Shown piece after piece: positions 19,052 to 28,672 of a DNA stretch of 64,000 bases; the stretch's first letter is position 1; each line of letters begins with the position of its first letter. The position numbers and the translations under genes are program-made. The stretch comes from an uncultured Spiribacter sp. (lineage in GTDB: Bacteria > Pseudomonadota > Gammaproteobacteria > Nitrococcales > Nitrococcaceae), in the NCBI GenBank assembly GCA_937884605.1, contig CALGDM010000022.1, positions 1-64,000 on the forward strand. The letters run 5' to 3'. Below the pieces are notes generated by a model. It was not told the origin of the DNA. It was given only the letters and a program-made list of their open reading frames with translations, and made no database searches.

Positions 19052-19933
19052 TTAAACCGCCAGCCGCCGACCATCCAGCCGCACCCATTCATCGGCCCGC
19101 GCGACCGGCCCGAAACGACAGGCCGGTTGATACGCCGCCCGTACCGCCTCGGCCTGGGTTGCGAGCAGACCGGCCAGGGTCAGGCGGCCATCCACGGCCA
19201 GGGCAGCGATCAGTCGCGGCGCCAGTGACTGCAGAATACCCGCCAGAATATTGGCAAGCACGCGATCCGCCACCGGCAGGTTCGCCGCCGGCTCCTGCAC
19301 CTCGAGCCGATCCTCTACCCCGTTGCGCCGGGCGTTGTCGCGGGTGGCGATCAGGGCCTGTGGATCATTGTCCACCGCCACCACCCGACGCGCCCCCAGG
19401 CGCAGCGCGGCGATCGCCAGCAGCCCCGACCCGCAGCCATAGTCGATCACCGTTTCGTCCACCGGCGGCTCGGCGGCCAGCGCCTCGAGGCACAGCGCGG
19501 TGCTCGGGTGCGTGCCGGTGCCAAACGCCAGACCGGGATCGAGCCGGATATTGATCGCCTCGGGCTCCGGCGGCTGCATGCCGCCGGGGACCACCCACAG
19601 CGTTCCGCCAAAGCACTGCGGCTGAAAATGCTCGAGCCAGGCGCGCTCCCAGGCCTGATCGGCAATCTCGGCGGTCCCCCAGCCCGACGGCTCACCGCCA
19701 AGGGCCTCAACCACCGCGGCATGCACGGCGTCGATGTCGCTGTCCCCAGGGAACAGCGCCTCGACCCGCAGCCAGTCCCAGAGCCGGGTCTCGCCGGGAG
19801 GCGGTTCAAGCACCGCCGCGCTGCCCGCTGCCTCGGCCCAGGTGATCGCCTCGGCGCCCGCCGCCTCGAGCACCGTGTCCAGATGCTCGGCCTGGTCGGC
19901 GGTCACCTCGAACGCGACCTGGCGGGACGCCAT
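19052..19933 (-). CDS. prmA: ribosomal protein L11 methyltransferase
   Basis: SAM-dependent enzyme of 293 aa that trimethylates ribosomal protein L11. The N-terminal substrate-recognition domain is followed by the SAM loop DYGCGSGLLAIAAL (~residue 163) and the NILAGIL motif (~residue 228). GTGTHPST marks the family. It lies 2 bp downstream of the cobalamin adenosyltransferase gene and 52 bp upstream of fis on the same strand. Confidence 0.96.
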   Translation of the reverse strand: MASRQVAFEVTADQAEHLDTVLEAAGAEAITWAEAAGSAAVLEPPPGETRLWDWLRVEALFPGDSDIDAVHAAVVEALGGEPSGWGTAEIADQAWERAWLEHFQPQCFGGTLWVVPGGMQPPEPEAINIRLDPGLAFGTGTHPSTALCLEALAAEPPVDETVIDYGCGSGLLAIAALRLGARRVVAVDNDPQALIATRDNARRNGVEDRLEVQEPAANLPVADRVLANILAGILQSLAPRLIAALAVDGRLTLAGLLATQAEAVRAAYQPACRFGPVARADEWVRLDGRRLAV

Positions 19934-19935
19934 GG

Positions 19936-20499
19936 TCAGCGGTGTTCGCCGGGCTGCCAGAGCACGTCGCCACCGGCTTCGCGATTGGCATCGCGGGCCA
20001 GCACGAACAGATAGTCGGACAACCGGTTGAGATAGCGCAGCACGTTTTCGTTGATGGGCGTGGTCACTGCCAGGGCCGCCGTCTCGCGCTCGGCCCGCCG
20101 CGCCACGGTGCGGGCGTGATGCAAATGCGCGGCGGCCGGGCTACCCGCCGGCAGCACGAACGAGCGCAGGGTATCCAGATGGGCATTGACCCGGTCGATT
20201 TCCGCTTCCAGCCACTCGGTCTGGCCCTGCGCCACGCGCAGGGGCTCGAACGGTGGGTCGTCCTGCTCGGGCGTGCACAGATCGGCGCCCACATCGAACA
20301 GGTCGTTCTGGATACGGGTCAGGGCCGCTTCAAGGTCACCACCGGCATGAAGGCGGCAGATCCCCAGCAGGGCATTGAGCTCGTCGACCGTGCCATAGGC
20401 GGTGACGCGGGGATCGGTCTTGGCGACGCGGCTGCCGTCACCCAGACCGGTCTGACCGGTATCCCCGGTACGCGTGTAGATGCGCGTGAGCTTGACCAT
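19936..20499 (-). CDS. ATP:cob(I)alamin adenosyltransferase, PduO type
   Basis: Trimeric adenosyltransferase of 187 aa that makes adenosylcobalamin. The ATP-binding N-terminus TRTGDTGQTGLGDG (~residues 7-20), VDELNALLG and the helix-bundle segment LHHARTVARRAER are diagnostic. No other B12 gene is in the window, so it may serve a salvage route or a B12-dependent enzyme elsewhere. It sits between ppa (5 bp upstream) and prmA (2 bp downstream). Confidence 0.93.
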   Translation of the reverse strand: MVKLTRIYTRTGDTGQTGLGDGSRVAKTDPRVTAYGTVDELNALLGICRLHAGGDLEAALTRIQNDLFDVGADLCTPEQDDPPFEPLRVAQGQTEWLEAEIDRVNAHLDTLRSFVLPAGSPAAAHLHHARTVARRAERETAALAVTTPINENVLRYLNRLSDYLFVLARDANREAGGDVLWQPGEHR

Positions 20500-20504
20500 G
20501 CGGA

Positions 20505-21032
20505 TCAGCCGCCAAACCGCTGGATGGAATCGTTGATCTCGGCAACGGCGGCATCACGCCCCTTCCAGCCGTTCACCCGTACCCACTTGCCGGGTTCGAG
20601 GTCCTTGTAGCGCTCAAAGAAGTGGCTGATCTGCTCGAGCAGCAGCGGCGGCAGGTCCTCGGGCGCATTCACGGCATCATAGATCGGCGTGAGCTTGCTG
20701 ATCGGCACGCACAGCAGCTTGGCGTCCTCGCCGCCCTCGTCGGTCATCTCGAGCACACCCACCGGCCGGCAGCGGATCACCGAGCCGACCGCCAGCGGGA
20801 AGGGCGTCACCACCAGGGCATCCAGCGGATCGCCGTCACCGCACAGGGTGTCCGGGATGTAGCCGTAGTTGGCCGGGTAGTGCATCGAGGTGCCCATGAA
20901 CCGATCCACCATGATGGCCCCGGAATCCTTGTCCACCTCGTACTTGATGGGATCGGCATTGGCCGGGATCTCGATGATGATGTTGATGTCGTCCGGCAGC
21001 TTCTTGCCGGCGCCGATGCCCTCGTAGGCCAT
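20505..21032 (-). CDS. ppa: inorganic pyrophosphatase, family I
   Basis: Soluble pyrophosphatase of 175 aa. The active-site pattern [11 protein letters not shown] (~residues 65-75), the lysine in KYEVDKDSG and a final Asp-rich segment are present, and the length matches the E. coli enzyme. It is 60 bp downstream of the PPi-phosphofructokinase gene on the same strand. Two enzymes that compete for pyrophosphate are therefore encoded side by side. Confidence 0.96.
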   Translation of the reverse strand: MAYEGIGAGKKLPDDINIIIEIPANADPIKYEVDKDSGAIMVDRFMGTSMHYPANYGYIPDTLCGDGDPLDALVVTPFPLAVGSVIRCRPVGVLEMTDEGGEDAKLLCVPISKLTPIYDAVNAPEDLPPLLLEQISHFFERYKDLEPGKWVRVNGWKGRDAAVAEINDSIQRFGG

Positions 21033-21092
21033 GGAAACCTCCTGATGTCGGTGTTGCGAATGCCGGCAGTATACGCGGCACCCCGGTCCGGG

Positions 21093-22352
21093 TCAGTCCC
21101 TGAACGGCGGGCAGCGGCGCGCCACGCGCTCGCCCCGCAGATGGGCATGGTCGGGCAGTCCGTCGCGGTAGGGCGGATAGTCCTCGCCGGCGATCAGCGG
21201 GCGCAGATAGCGCAGCGCCGCCTCGGTCACGAACAGGTTCTCGGCGTCGATGTAGTCCGCCGGCATCCGCGCCTCGCGGTTGGCCACCTCGGCCAGTGGC
21301 ACCTGACCGATGTGCCAGCGGTAGGGCGCATCGGCATCGCGCACGATGGTGGGCATGACCGCATTGTGTCCGGCCACGGCGAATTCCACGGCCGCCCGCC
21401 CCAGGGCATGGGCCTGCTCGACATCGGTGGCCGAGGCGATATGCCGGGCGGCGCGCTGCAGATAATCGGCGATGGCGTAGTGGTATTTGTAGCCCAGGCG
21501 CTCGCGCACCATGGCGGCGATGGCCGGGGCCACGCCACCGAGCTGCGCATGGCCGAAGGCGTCGCGGGTGCCCTGATCGGCGACGAACTGACCGTCGGCG
21601 GTACGCAGCCCCTCCGAGACCACCACCACGCAATAGCCGACACGCTCGACACAGTCGCGCACCCGATCCAGGAAGCGCGCCTCGTCCAGTGGCACCTCAG
21701 GCAGCAGAATGACATGCGGCGGGGCATCCGTTTGATCGCGGGCCAGCGCCGACGCCGCGGCGATCCAGCCGGCATGCCGACCCATGGTCTCGAGGATGAA
21801 CACCCGCGTCGATGTCTCGGCCATGGACGCCACATCCAGCCCAGCCTCGCGGGTTGCCACGGCAATGTACTTGGCCACCGAGCCAAAGCCGGGGCAGGTA
21901 TCGGTGCCGGGCAGATCATTGTCGACGGTCTTCGGCACGCCGATGCAGGTGATCGGATAGCCCATGGCCTCGCCCAGCTGCGAGACCTTGTGCGCGGTGT
22001 CCTGCGAGTCCCCGCCGCCGTTATAGAAGAAATAGCCGATGTCATGGGCCTGAAAGACCTCGATCAGCCGCTCGTACTCGGCGCGGTTCTCCTCCAGGCC
22101 CTTCAGCTTGTAGCGCGCCGAGCCAAACGCGCCGCCGGGGGTATAACGCAGTGCCGCGATGGTCTCGGCCGATTCCTGCGCGGTGTCAATGAGCTGCTCA
22201 TCCAGCGCACCCAGGATGCCGTTGACGCCGGCATAGACGGTTTTGATGGCGTCCGGGTGGGCGCGGGCGGCTTCGATCACGCCGGCGGCGCTGGCATTGA
22301 TGACCGCGGTAACGCCACCCGACTGGGCGTAGAAGGCATTTCTGGCAGGCAT
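21093..22352 (-). CDS. pfp: pyrophosphate-dependent phosphofructokinase
   Basis: Phosphofructokinase of 419 aa. The phosphoryl-donor residues are those of PPi enzymes: GGGDS at 112-116 (Asp115, where ATP enzymes have Gly) and PKTVDND at 140-146 (Lys141, where ATP enzymes have Gly). It therefore probably interconverts fructose 6-phosphate and fructose 1,6-bisphosphate with PPi, reversibly. The ATG whose first base is 22352 has an AGGGGA site. It lies 35 bp downstream of cfa and 60 bp upstream of ppa. Confidence 0.92.
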   Translation of the reverse strand: MPARNAFYAQSGGVTAVINASAAGVIEAARAHPDAIKTVYAGVNGILGALDEQLIDTAQESAETIAALRYTPGGAFGSARYKLKGLEENRAEYERLIEVFQAHDIGYFFYNGGGDSQDTAHKVSQLGEAMGYPITCIGVPKTVDNDLPGTDTCPGFGSVAKYIAVATREAGLDVASMAETSTRVFILETMGRHAGWIAAASALARDQTDAPPHVILLPEVPLDEARFLDRVRDCVERVGYCVVVVSEGLRTADGQFVADQGTRDAFGHAQLGGVAPAIAAMVRERLGYKYHYAIADYLQRAARHIASATDVEQAHALGRAAVEFAVAGHNAVMPTIVRDADAPYRWHIGQVPLAEVANREARMPADYIDAENLFVTEAALRYLRPLIAGEDYPPYRDGLPDHAHLRGERVARRCPPFRD

Positions 22353-22387
22353 GTGGACTCCCCTTCCCCGTGTTTTGCGGGAGTCTA

Positions 22388-23572
22388 TCAAGCGCCGGGC
22401 GCTGGGGCCTCATGCAGATAGTCGCGACACAGCGGGACCGCGGTCTGATCCATCGCCAGCTGGAACTGGAAGACCACCAGACCACGATGATGGAAGGCCG
22501 CCTCGCTGGCGGCCAGATAGAACTCCCACATGCGACAGAAGCGCTCGCCCTTCGCGGCCGCGACCCGCTCGCGCACCGCCTGAAACCGCTCGTACCAGGC
22601 CGCCAGCGTGTAGGCATAGTGCAGGCGCAACACCTCGAGATCGGTCACCCCGATATGCTGGCGCTCGATGGCGGCGCTGGTCTCGGATAGCGAGGGAATG
22701 TAACCACCGGGAAAGATGTAGCGACGGATCCATGCATTGGTCACCCCGGGTCGTCCGAGCCGGCCGATGGTGTGCAGCAGCGCCACCCCGTCGGTGGTCA
22801 GATGGTCACGCAGACCGGCAAAGAAGGTGTCGTAGTAGCGCGCCCCGACATGCTCGAACATGCCCACGCTGACGATGCGCTCAAAGCGCTCGGGCACGTC
22901 GCGGTAGTCCTGGATGCGGATTTCAACGCGGTCTTCGCAGCCATGCTCGCGCACCCGGTCGCGGGCCACCCGGGCCTGCTCCTCGGACAGGGTCAGCCCC
23001 ACCACGTGGACATCGGCCTGCTCGGCCAGCTCGATGGCAAGGCCGCCCCAGCCGCAACCAATATCCAGCACCCACTGCCCCGGCCTGAGGCAGAGCTTGC
23101 GGCGGATCAGGGCACGCTTGGCCGCCTGGGCCGATTCCAGGTCATTGACCCCCGGCGGCCAGTAGGCGCACGAGTACTGCATGTCGGTGTCGAGAAAACA
23201 GCGAAACAGCCACTCGTCGATATCGTAGTGATGGGCAACATTGCGGCGACTTGCCGCACGCCGGTTCCACTGCTGGAGCGGCCGCAGCACCGAAGTCACC
23301 AGCCGCTTGCCACCAGCGGGCTCCGCGTTGGCGAAATTGCCCATCAGCACCGCCAGCACACGGCGCAGGTCCGGGGTGCTCCAGCCCGCCTCCATGTAAG
23401 TCTGGCCGAGCATGAAGTCGGGATCCGCCGGCACCCGGCGCTCGACCCGCGGATCGTGGATGGTCAGTCGCGCGGCAGGCTCGTCACTGCCGAACTGCCG
23501 GATCTGCCCATTGCTGCGCTCCAGCGTCAGGCTGCCCGTCTGAATCCCTTCGCCGAGTAGATGATCAAGCAT
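22388..23572 (-). CDS. cfa: cyclopropane-fatty-acyl-phospholipid synthase
   Basis: SAM-dependent enzyme of about 394 aa that adds a methylene bridge to unsaturated fatty-acyl chains in the membrane. The SAM loop VLDIGCGWGGLA, YSCAYW before it and HTIGR near the end are Cfa hallmarks. The ATG whose first base is 23572 is preceded by a strong GGGAGGGAG site. The enzyme is linked to acid and salt tolerance in other bacteria. It is divergent from a membrane-protein gene. Confidence 0.95.
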   Translation of the reverse strand: MLDHLLGEGIQTGSLTLERSNGQIRQFGSDEPAARLTIHDPRVERRVPADPDFMLGQTYMEAGWSTPDLRRVLAVLMGNFANAEPAGGKRLVTSVLRPLQQWNRRAASRRNVAHHYDIDEWLFRCFLDTDMQYSCAYWPPGVNDLESAQAAKRALIRRKLCLRPGQWVLDIGCGWGGLAIELAEQADVHVVGLTLSEEQARVARDRVREHGCEDRVEIRIQDYRDVPERFERIVSVGMFEHVGARYYDTFFAGLRDHLTTDGVALLHTIGRLGRPGVTNAWIRRYIFPGGYIPSLSETSAAIERQHIGVTDLEVLRLHYAYTLAAWYERFQAVRERVAAAKGERFCRMWEFYLAASEAAFHHRGLVVFQFQLAMDQTAVPLCRDYLHEAPAPGA

Positions 23573-23689
23573 CGACTCCCTCCCGCGCGACGCCACTCGA
23601 ATTACTCGTTACCATGCATGCAACCGCAATCGGACGGTCGCCTACAAGCCCGCCGCCCTGTTCCGCCCGCGACGGACGAGTCAATCAGC

Positions 23690-24196
23690 ATGTCACAGCG
23701 CACCACCCTGCAAACCCTGACCGCCCTCGTGCTGCTGCGCGCCGGGCCTCAGGACCTGCCGTTTTCGACCGGTTTGATGGGGGCGGCCATCGCCGCGACG
23801 GCCATCATCAACCTGCCGATCATCCAGCGCTTTACCCCCGACACCAGCGCCCTGCTGCAGATCACTCTGCTCGCGGGCTACAACCTCGCGTTTCTGGCCA
23901 TCGCCCTGGCACTCACAGGCAAAACCCCGCGCCTGATCCAGAGTGCCACGGCCCTGTTCGGCGCTGATGCGCTGATTTCGCTGGTGGGCCTGCCGGTGCT
24001 TTTGCTCATGGGGCGCCCGGACGAAGCAAGCGCTCTGGGGGCGCTGGCCTTTCTGGGCCTGCTGGTATGGAACATTGCCGTGGTCAATCATATCTTTCGG
24101 GCGGCACTGGAATGGGCAACGCCCCTCAGCCTCGGGCTGACGCTGGGCTACATCTTTGGGGGCAGTGCGTTCGTACGCATGGCGGCCGGTCTATGA
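23690..24196 (+). CDS. uncharacterised integral membrane protein
   Basis: Protein of 168 aa with about five hydrophobic helices (around residues 22-42, 52-75, 85-110, 118-138, 145-165) and short polar loops. I recognise no catalytic motif. Its overall pattern is like YIP1-type or similar small membrane proteins, but I cannot assign it. Its stop overlaps the mpl start by 4 bp, so the two are translationally coupled. Confidence 0.65.
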   Translation: MSQRTTLQTLTALVLLRAGPQDLPFSTGLMGAAIAATAIINLPIIQRFTPDTSALLQITLLAGYNLAFLAIALALTGKTPRLIQSATALFGADALISLVGLPVLLLMGRPDEASALGALAFLGLLVWNIAVVNHIFRAALEWATPLSLGLTLGYIFGGSAFVRMAAGL

Positions 24197-25560
24197 GCCA
24201 TGTCCATATCCTCGGCATCGGCGGGACGTTCATGGCCGGTCTGGCGGTGCTCGCCCGCGAGGCCGGCTACCGCGTGACCGGTCAGGACGGGCCGCTGTAT
24301 CCGCCCATGAGCGATGTGCTGGCTGGCGCCGGCGTTGAGGTGCATACCGGCTACGAGCGGCTCCTGCACGGCGATGACGCCGACCAGATCGTCATCGGCA
24401 ACGCCCTGTCGCGCGGCAACCCGGCGGTCGAATCGGTGCTGGACCGCGGCCTCGACTATGTCTCGGGACCGGCGTGGCTGGCCCGGCATATCCTCGGCGG
24501 GCGCTGGGTCATCGCCGTCGCCGGCACCCACGGCAAAACCACCACCGCCAGCCTGGTGGCCTGGCTACTGGAAGCGGCCGGCCTCGAGCCCGGCTTTCTG
24601 ATCGGCGGCGTGCCCGAGAATTTCGCGACACCGGCACGGCTTGGCCGCTCGCCGTTCTTTGTTGTCGAGGCGGATGAATACGACACCGCGTTCTTCGACA
24701 AGCGATCAAAGTTTGTGCACTTTCGCCCGCGAACCCTGGTCCTGAACAATCTGGAGTTCGATCACGCCGACATCTTCGCCGATCTGGCCGCGATCGAGCG
24801 CCAATTCCAGCATTTGGTACGAACGGTCCCCAGCACCGGCGGAATCGTGGTGAACGCCGATGATGCCGCCCTGGCGCGGGTGCTGGCGGCGGGCTGCTGG
24901 AGCGATACGATCCGCTTTGGCCCGACCCGCGACTGCGACTTCCCCCTGCATCCCGACCACGATGGCTGGCAGCTGGGTGACTGGCACTGGCGGTCGCCGC
25001 TGCCCGGTCGGCACAACGCCATGAACACCGCCGCGGCCCTGCTCGCGGCCCGCCATGCCGGCCTGGCCATGGCCGATGGCGTCACGGCGCTGGCCGGCTT
25101 TAAAGGCGTCCGGCGGCGCCTGCAAAAGCGCGGCGAGGCGGCGGGTGTCGAGGTTATGGATGACTTTGCCCATCACCCGACGGCGATTGCCGCCACCCTC
25201 GAGGCCCTTGCCAACGACGACCGGCCGGGGCGGCTGATCGCAGTGCTCGAGCCACGCTCCAACAGTATGCGCCAGGGGGTTCATCGGCAGCATCTGGGCA
25301 GTGCCCTCAAGGCGGCGGATCAGGCCTTCGTGCTGGCGCCGGCGGATCTGGGCTGGGATGTCGGCGCGGCACTCGCCCCGTTGGGTGGATGCGCCCATTG
25401 CAGCACCGACCTGCAAGACCTGATCGATCAGATCATGGCGGCTGTCCGGCCCGGTGATCGCGTGGTGGTCATGAGCAATGGCGACTTCGGCGGTATCCAC
25501 GAGCGATTGCTCGCCGGCCTCGAGCGCAATGGGTCCACGACGGCCGGATCCGGCCGGTAG
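24193..25560 (+). CDS. mpl: UDP-N-acetylmuramate:L-alanyl-gamma-D-glutamyl-meso-diaminopimelate ligase
   Basis: Mur-ligase-family enzyme of 455 aa that reuses the murein tripeptide by attaching it to UDP-MurNAc. The N-terminal HILGIGGTFMAGLA, the ATP loop AGTHGKTTTAS (~residue 114) and the DDFAHHPTAI motif (~residue 320) identify Mpl over MurC. It complements anmK at the other end of the window in peptidoglycan recycling. Its last 133 bp are overlapped by the DedA-PAP2 gene on the opposite strand. Confidence 0.95.
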   Translation: MSHVHILGIGGTFMAGLAVLAREAGYRVTGQDGPLYPPMSDVLAGAGVEVHTGYERLLHGDDADQIVIGNALSRGNPAVESVLDRGLDYVSGPAWLARHILGGRWVIAVAGTHGKTTTASLVAWLLEAAGLEPGFLIGGVPENFATPARLGRSPFFVVEADEYDTAFFDKRSKFVHFRPRTLVLNNLEFDHADIFADLAAIERQFQHLVRTVPSTGGIVVNADDAALARVLAAGCWSDTIRFGPTRDCDFPLHPDHDGWQLGDWHWRSPLPGRHNAMNTAAALLAARHAGLAMADGVTALAGFKGVRRRLQKRGEAAGVEVMDDFAHHPTAIAATLEALANDDRPGRLIAVLEPRSNSMRQGVHRQHLGSALKAADQAFVLAPADLGWDVGAALAPLGGCAHCSTDLQDLIDQIMAAVRPGDRVVVMSNGDFGGIHERLLAGLERNGSTTAGSGR

Positions 25561-27365
25561 CGCCGCAGCCGCGGCAACAGAACCCCCGGCTTGATCACAG
25601 CCCGCTCCAGATCGATCAGCCAGACCCGCTTGCCGGCATCGGTGCGGGCCTCCCAGGCCCGCAACACCCAGCGCTGACGGGCATTGTCATCCACCCTGAT
25701 CCAGACGCGATCCGGGCGACGGCCGGCATGCCAGCGCGGCAGCACCGGCAAGCGGGCGGCGTCGGGTCGGGGGCTGATCCAGCGCAGCGCGGTCTGCCAG
25801 CGCCAACTCGGCGGGGCTTTCCAGCCCTCCCCCGGAGGTTGCCAGTCAGCGCCCTCGATGACCGCGATGAACGGCGCTGCCGGACCGGCAAGCCCCAGCC
25901 GCTGACTGGCGGGCTCCAGCCCCTGTGATCCGGTCGGATAGGCGTCCAGCGGATCCGGCCGATCAAGCAGGGCGGTGCCGACCGCCGCCATGACCAGCAC
26001 AGCCGCCGACAGGCCCACAGCGGCCGGAAACCGAGGCGGTCGGCGTGCCCCGGTGGCGACGACGGCGGGCAATGCGCCGAGCACCACGCCCAGACTGATT
26101 CCGCCCACCAGATCCATCGGCCAGTGGACTCCCAGCACCAGCCGCGAGCCGGCCACCGCCAGTACCAGCAGACCCGCGACCGCCATCAACCCGCGATAGC
26201 CACCGCGGGCCGGCATCGGCAGCAGGGTCAGCCAGGCGGTCACCAACGCGGCGATGGACGCGGCATGGACACTCGGAAAGGCACTCCCCCACGCGGCCGT
26301 GGCGCTCAGGCCGGCGGGCCGCGGCAGCCCCAGGCCATACTTGAGCCCCAGCCCCAGGCCAATGGCCAGCGACACACCCAGCAACGCATGGACGGCGCGG
26401 CGCGCCTGCCCCTGACGCATCAGCATCGCCACCAGGGCCAGGGTGGCGAGGGCAATCGGCAACGTGCCACCGGCCTGGGTCAGCCACCAGGCAGACGTTT
26501 GCAGCCACTCACCGCGCTGGGCATCAAACAGCGCGACAACACCCCGCTCCCAGCCCGCCGGTGACGGGGCCAGCAGTGCCCGGGACAGGGTGGCAAGCAC
26601 GCCCAGCAGGGCCAACCACCACAGCCAACCCTCGCGATGGCGCAGCGCCCGGGTTGCCGCATGCGGCACATGCAGCCAGCGCCACCACTGTCCCGGCGGG
26701 GGATGGCGGCCAATCGCCCGGGCCACGCGACTGCCCAGCAAACGCAGCGGCCGGTCGATGCGCGGGATCAGCCAGCGCAGCAGCAGAACACCGCCAAAGG
26801 CCAGGGCCAGCCATGCCACCAGACGCCCCATGACCTCCATGGCCAGGGCCAGCGAGGCCCCGAAAACGATACCGGGGAGGAGATAGGCGGGCGCCCAGCC
26901 GATGGCCGATCCCACATTGGCCAGCAGGAACCGCCCGGGGGGCATGCCCAGCATACCGACCACGGCGGGGATGACCGGGCGCACCGGCCCAATGAAGCGA
27001 CCCAGCACCACGCTTTTGCCGCCGTGGCGCTGAAACAGCCGCTCGGCCCGGTTCATGGCCTGGGGATAACGGCGGACCAGCGGCAGGGTTCGCAGCTCGT
27101 CCCGATAGTGTCGTCCCAGCCAGTAGCTGAGCGAATCACCGACAATGGCGCCGGCCATGGCCCAGAGCAGCATGGGCAGGATCGCAATGTTGCTGCCTCC
27201 CACCGCCGCACCGGCCAGAAACATGAGCACGGCGCCGGGGACGATCAGCCCCACCAGCGCCAGTGATTCGGTTAACGCAATCAGGCCAATGATCACCCCG
27301 GCCCAGCCGGGGTTGACCGAGAGCCACTCGAACAGCGGCTCAAGCGCTGATTCGAGCCCGCTCAC
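25428..27365 (-). CDS. DedA-PAP2 phosphatase fusion with LssY-like C-terminal domain
   Basis: Polytopic membrane protein of 645 aa in three parts. Residues ~1-190 are a DedA/SNARE-associated domain with [17 protein letters not shown]. Residues ~250-430 are a PAP2 lipid phosphatase with the full triad: [15 protein letters not shown], and [12 protein letters not shown]. Residues ~480-620 are a soluble LssY-like tail. It probably acts on undecaprenyl or phosphatidyl phosphates at the inner membrane. Its last 44 codons are antisense to mpl and look like a read-through tail. Its start overlaps the hemL stop by 4 bp. Confidence 0.88.
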   Translation of the reverse strand: MSGLESALEPLFEWLSVNPGWAGVIIGLIALTESLALVGLIVPGAVLMFLAGAAVGGSNIAILPMLLWAMAGAIVGDSLSYWLGRHYRDELRTLPLVRRYPQAMNRAERLFQRHGGKSVVLGRFIGPVRPVIPAVVGMLGMPPGRFLLANVGSAIGWAPAYLLPGIVFGASLALAMEVMGRLVAWLALAFGGVLLLRWLIPRIDRPLRLLGSRVARAIGRHPPPGQWWRWLHVPHAATRALRHREGWLWWLALLGVLATLSRALLAPSPAGWERGVVALFDAQRGEWLQTSAWWLTQAGGTLPIALATLALVAMLMRQGQARRAVHALLGVSLAIGLGLGLKYGLGLPRPAGLSATAAWGSAFPSVHAASIAALVTAWLTLLPMPARGGYRGLMAVAGLLVLAVAGSRLVLGVHWPMDLVGGISLGVVLGALPAVVATGARRPPRFPAAVGLSAAVLVMAAVGTALLDRPDPLDAYPTGSQGLEPASQRLGLAGPAAPFIAVIEGADWQPPGEGWKAPPSWRWQTALRWISPRPDAARLPVLPRWHAGRRPDRVWIRVDDNARQRWVLRAWEARTDAGKRVWLIDLERAVIKPGVLLPRLRRYRPDPAVVDPLRSRPASNRSWIPPKSPLLMTTTRSPGRTAAMI

Positions 27366-28645
27366 AGATCGCCGAACACCTGCTCGGCGGCATCCAGGGT
27401 GTGGCGGAGCGCCGCCTCATCATGCGCCGTGGAGACGAAACCTGCCTCGAACGCCGAGGGCGCCAGATAGACCCCCGCCTCGAGCATGCCGTGGAAAAAC
27501 CGCACAAAGCGATCACCGTCACAGGCGGCGACATCCTCGAAACCCACCACCGAATCACTGTCGGTGAAAAACAGCCCGAACATGGTCCCGGCCTGATGGG
27601 TCTTGAGCGCCACACCGGCACGGGCCGCCCGATCGCGCAGGCCTTCCAGCAACCGGGCGGTCCAGGCTTCGGCCGCGGCGTGCACGCCCGGCCGGGCCAG
27701 CTCGGTCAGGGTGGTCAGGCCGCTGGCCATGGCCAGCGGGTTCCCCGACAGCGTCCCCGCCTGATAGACCGGCCCGGTGGGGGCCAGCCAGTCCATGATT
27801 TCAGCGCGCCCGCCGAGCGCCGCCGTGGGCAGTCCGCCACCAATGACCTTGCCCAGACAGGTCAGATCCGGATCGATGCCATACCAGGCCTGGGCACCCC
27901 CCAATGAGGCCCGAAACCCGCTCATCACCTCGTCAAAAACCAGCAACGCGCCGGTCTCGTCACAGACGTCGCGCAGACCCTGCAGGAACTCGGGCAGCGC
28001 CGGCACACAGTTCATGTTGCCGGACACCGGTTCCACCAGCACCGCCGCAAGACTGTCGCCGTATTCGGCGACCAGCTGCCGGACACTCTCGATGTCATTG
28101 TAGGGGGCCGTCAGCGTGGTCTCGGTGACCGCCGCCGGCACGCCGGGCGACCCGGGAATCCCCAGCGTCAGTACCCCTGAACCGGCCTCGACCAGCAGCG
28201 CATCAACGTGGCCGTGGTAGTTGCCGCGAAACTTCAGCACCCGGTCGCGGCCGGTGTAACCACGGGCCAGACGCACGGCGCTCATGCAGGCCTCGGTGCC
28301 GGAGTTGACCATGCGCAGGCGCTCCATGCCGGGCATGATGGCCTGGACCTTTTTGGCCAGCTCGGTCTCGAGCTCGGTGGGCGCGCCAAAACTGGTGCCA
28401 TTCGCGGCCGTGCTCGCAATGGCATCGACCACCGCCGGGTGGGCATGACCGATGGCAAGGGGGCCGTAGGAGAGTACGTAGTCGACGTACTGCTTGCCAT
28501 CGACATCCTCGATCCATGCCCCCTGCCCGCGACGCATGAACACCGGCGTGCCGCCGACGGCCCGAAACGCGCGCACCGCCGAGTTCACGCCCCCGACCAG
28601 GTACTGGCTCGCCTCCTCGAAAAGCGGTTCGGATCGACTCGTCAT
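27362..28645 (-). CDS. hemL: glutamate-1-semialdehyde 2,1-aminomutase
   Basis: PLP enzyme of 427 aa that makes 5-aminolevulinate in the C5 heme pathway. The PLP lysine is in [11 protein letters not shown] (~residue 267), with FDEVMSGFR before it and VNSGTEA near residue 123. It is 27 bp downstream of thiE on the same strand and overlaps the DedA-PAP2 gene by 4 bp. A rubredoxin-thiE-hemL cluster is also known in Pseudomonas, from memory. Confidence 0.97.
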   Translation of the reverse strand: MTSRSEPLFEEASQYLVGGVNSAVRAFRAVGGTPVFMRRGQGAWIEDVDGKQYVDYVLSYGPLAIGHAHPAVVDAIASTAANGTSFGAPTELETELAKKVQAIMPGMERLRMVNSGTEACMSAVRLARGYTGRDRVLKFRGNYHGHVDALLVEAGSGVLTLGIPGSPGVPAAVTETTLTAPYNDIESVRQLVAEYGDSLAAVLVEPVSGNMNCVPALPEFLQGLRDVCDETGALLVFDEVMSGFRASLGGAQAWYGIDPDLTCLGKVIGGGLPTAALGGRAEIMDWLAPTGPVYQAGTLSGNPLAMASGLTTLTELARPGVHAAAEAWTARLLEGLRDRAARAGVALKTHQAGTMFGLFFTDSDSVVGFEDVAACDGDRFVRFFHGMLEAGVYLAPSAFEAGFVSTAHDEAALRHTLDAAEQVFGDL

Positions 28646-28672
28646 GAATTGTCCCCGTGTGATTGGGTGGGT

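Noticed and set aside
17080-19554. An 824-codon open frame opposite purH, fis and prmA
   Set aside because: It is antisense to conserved genes and has the same composition as other shadow frames.
24067-24192. Longer start for Mpl
   Set aside because: It lies over the preceding membrane gene, and the ATGA junction at 24193 gives the normal N-terminus.
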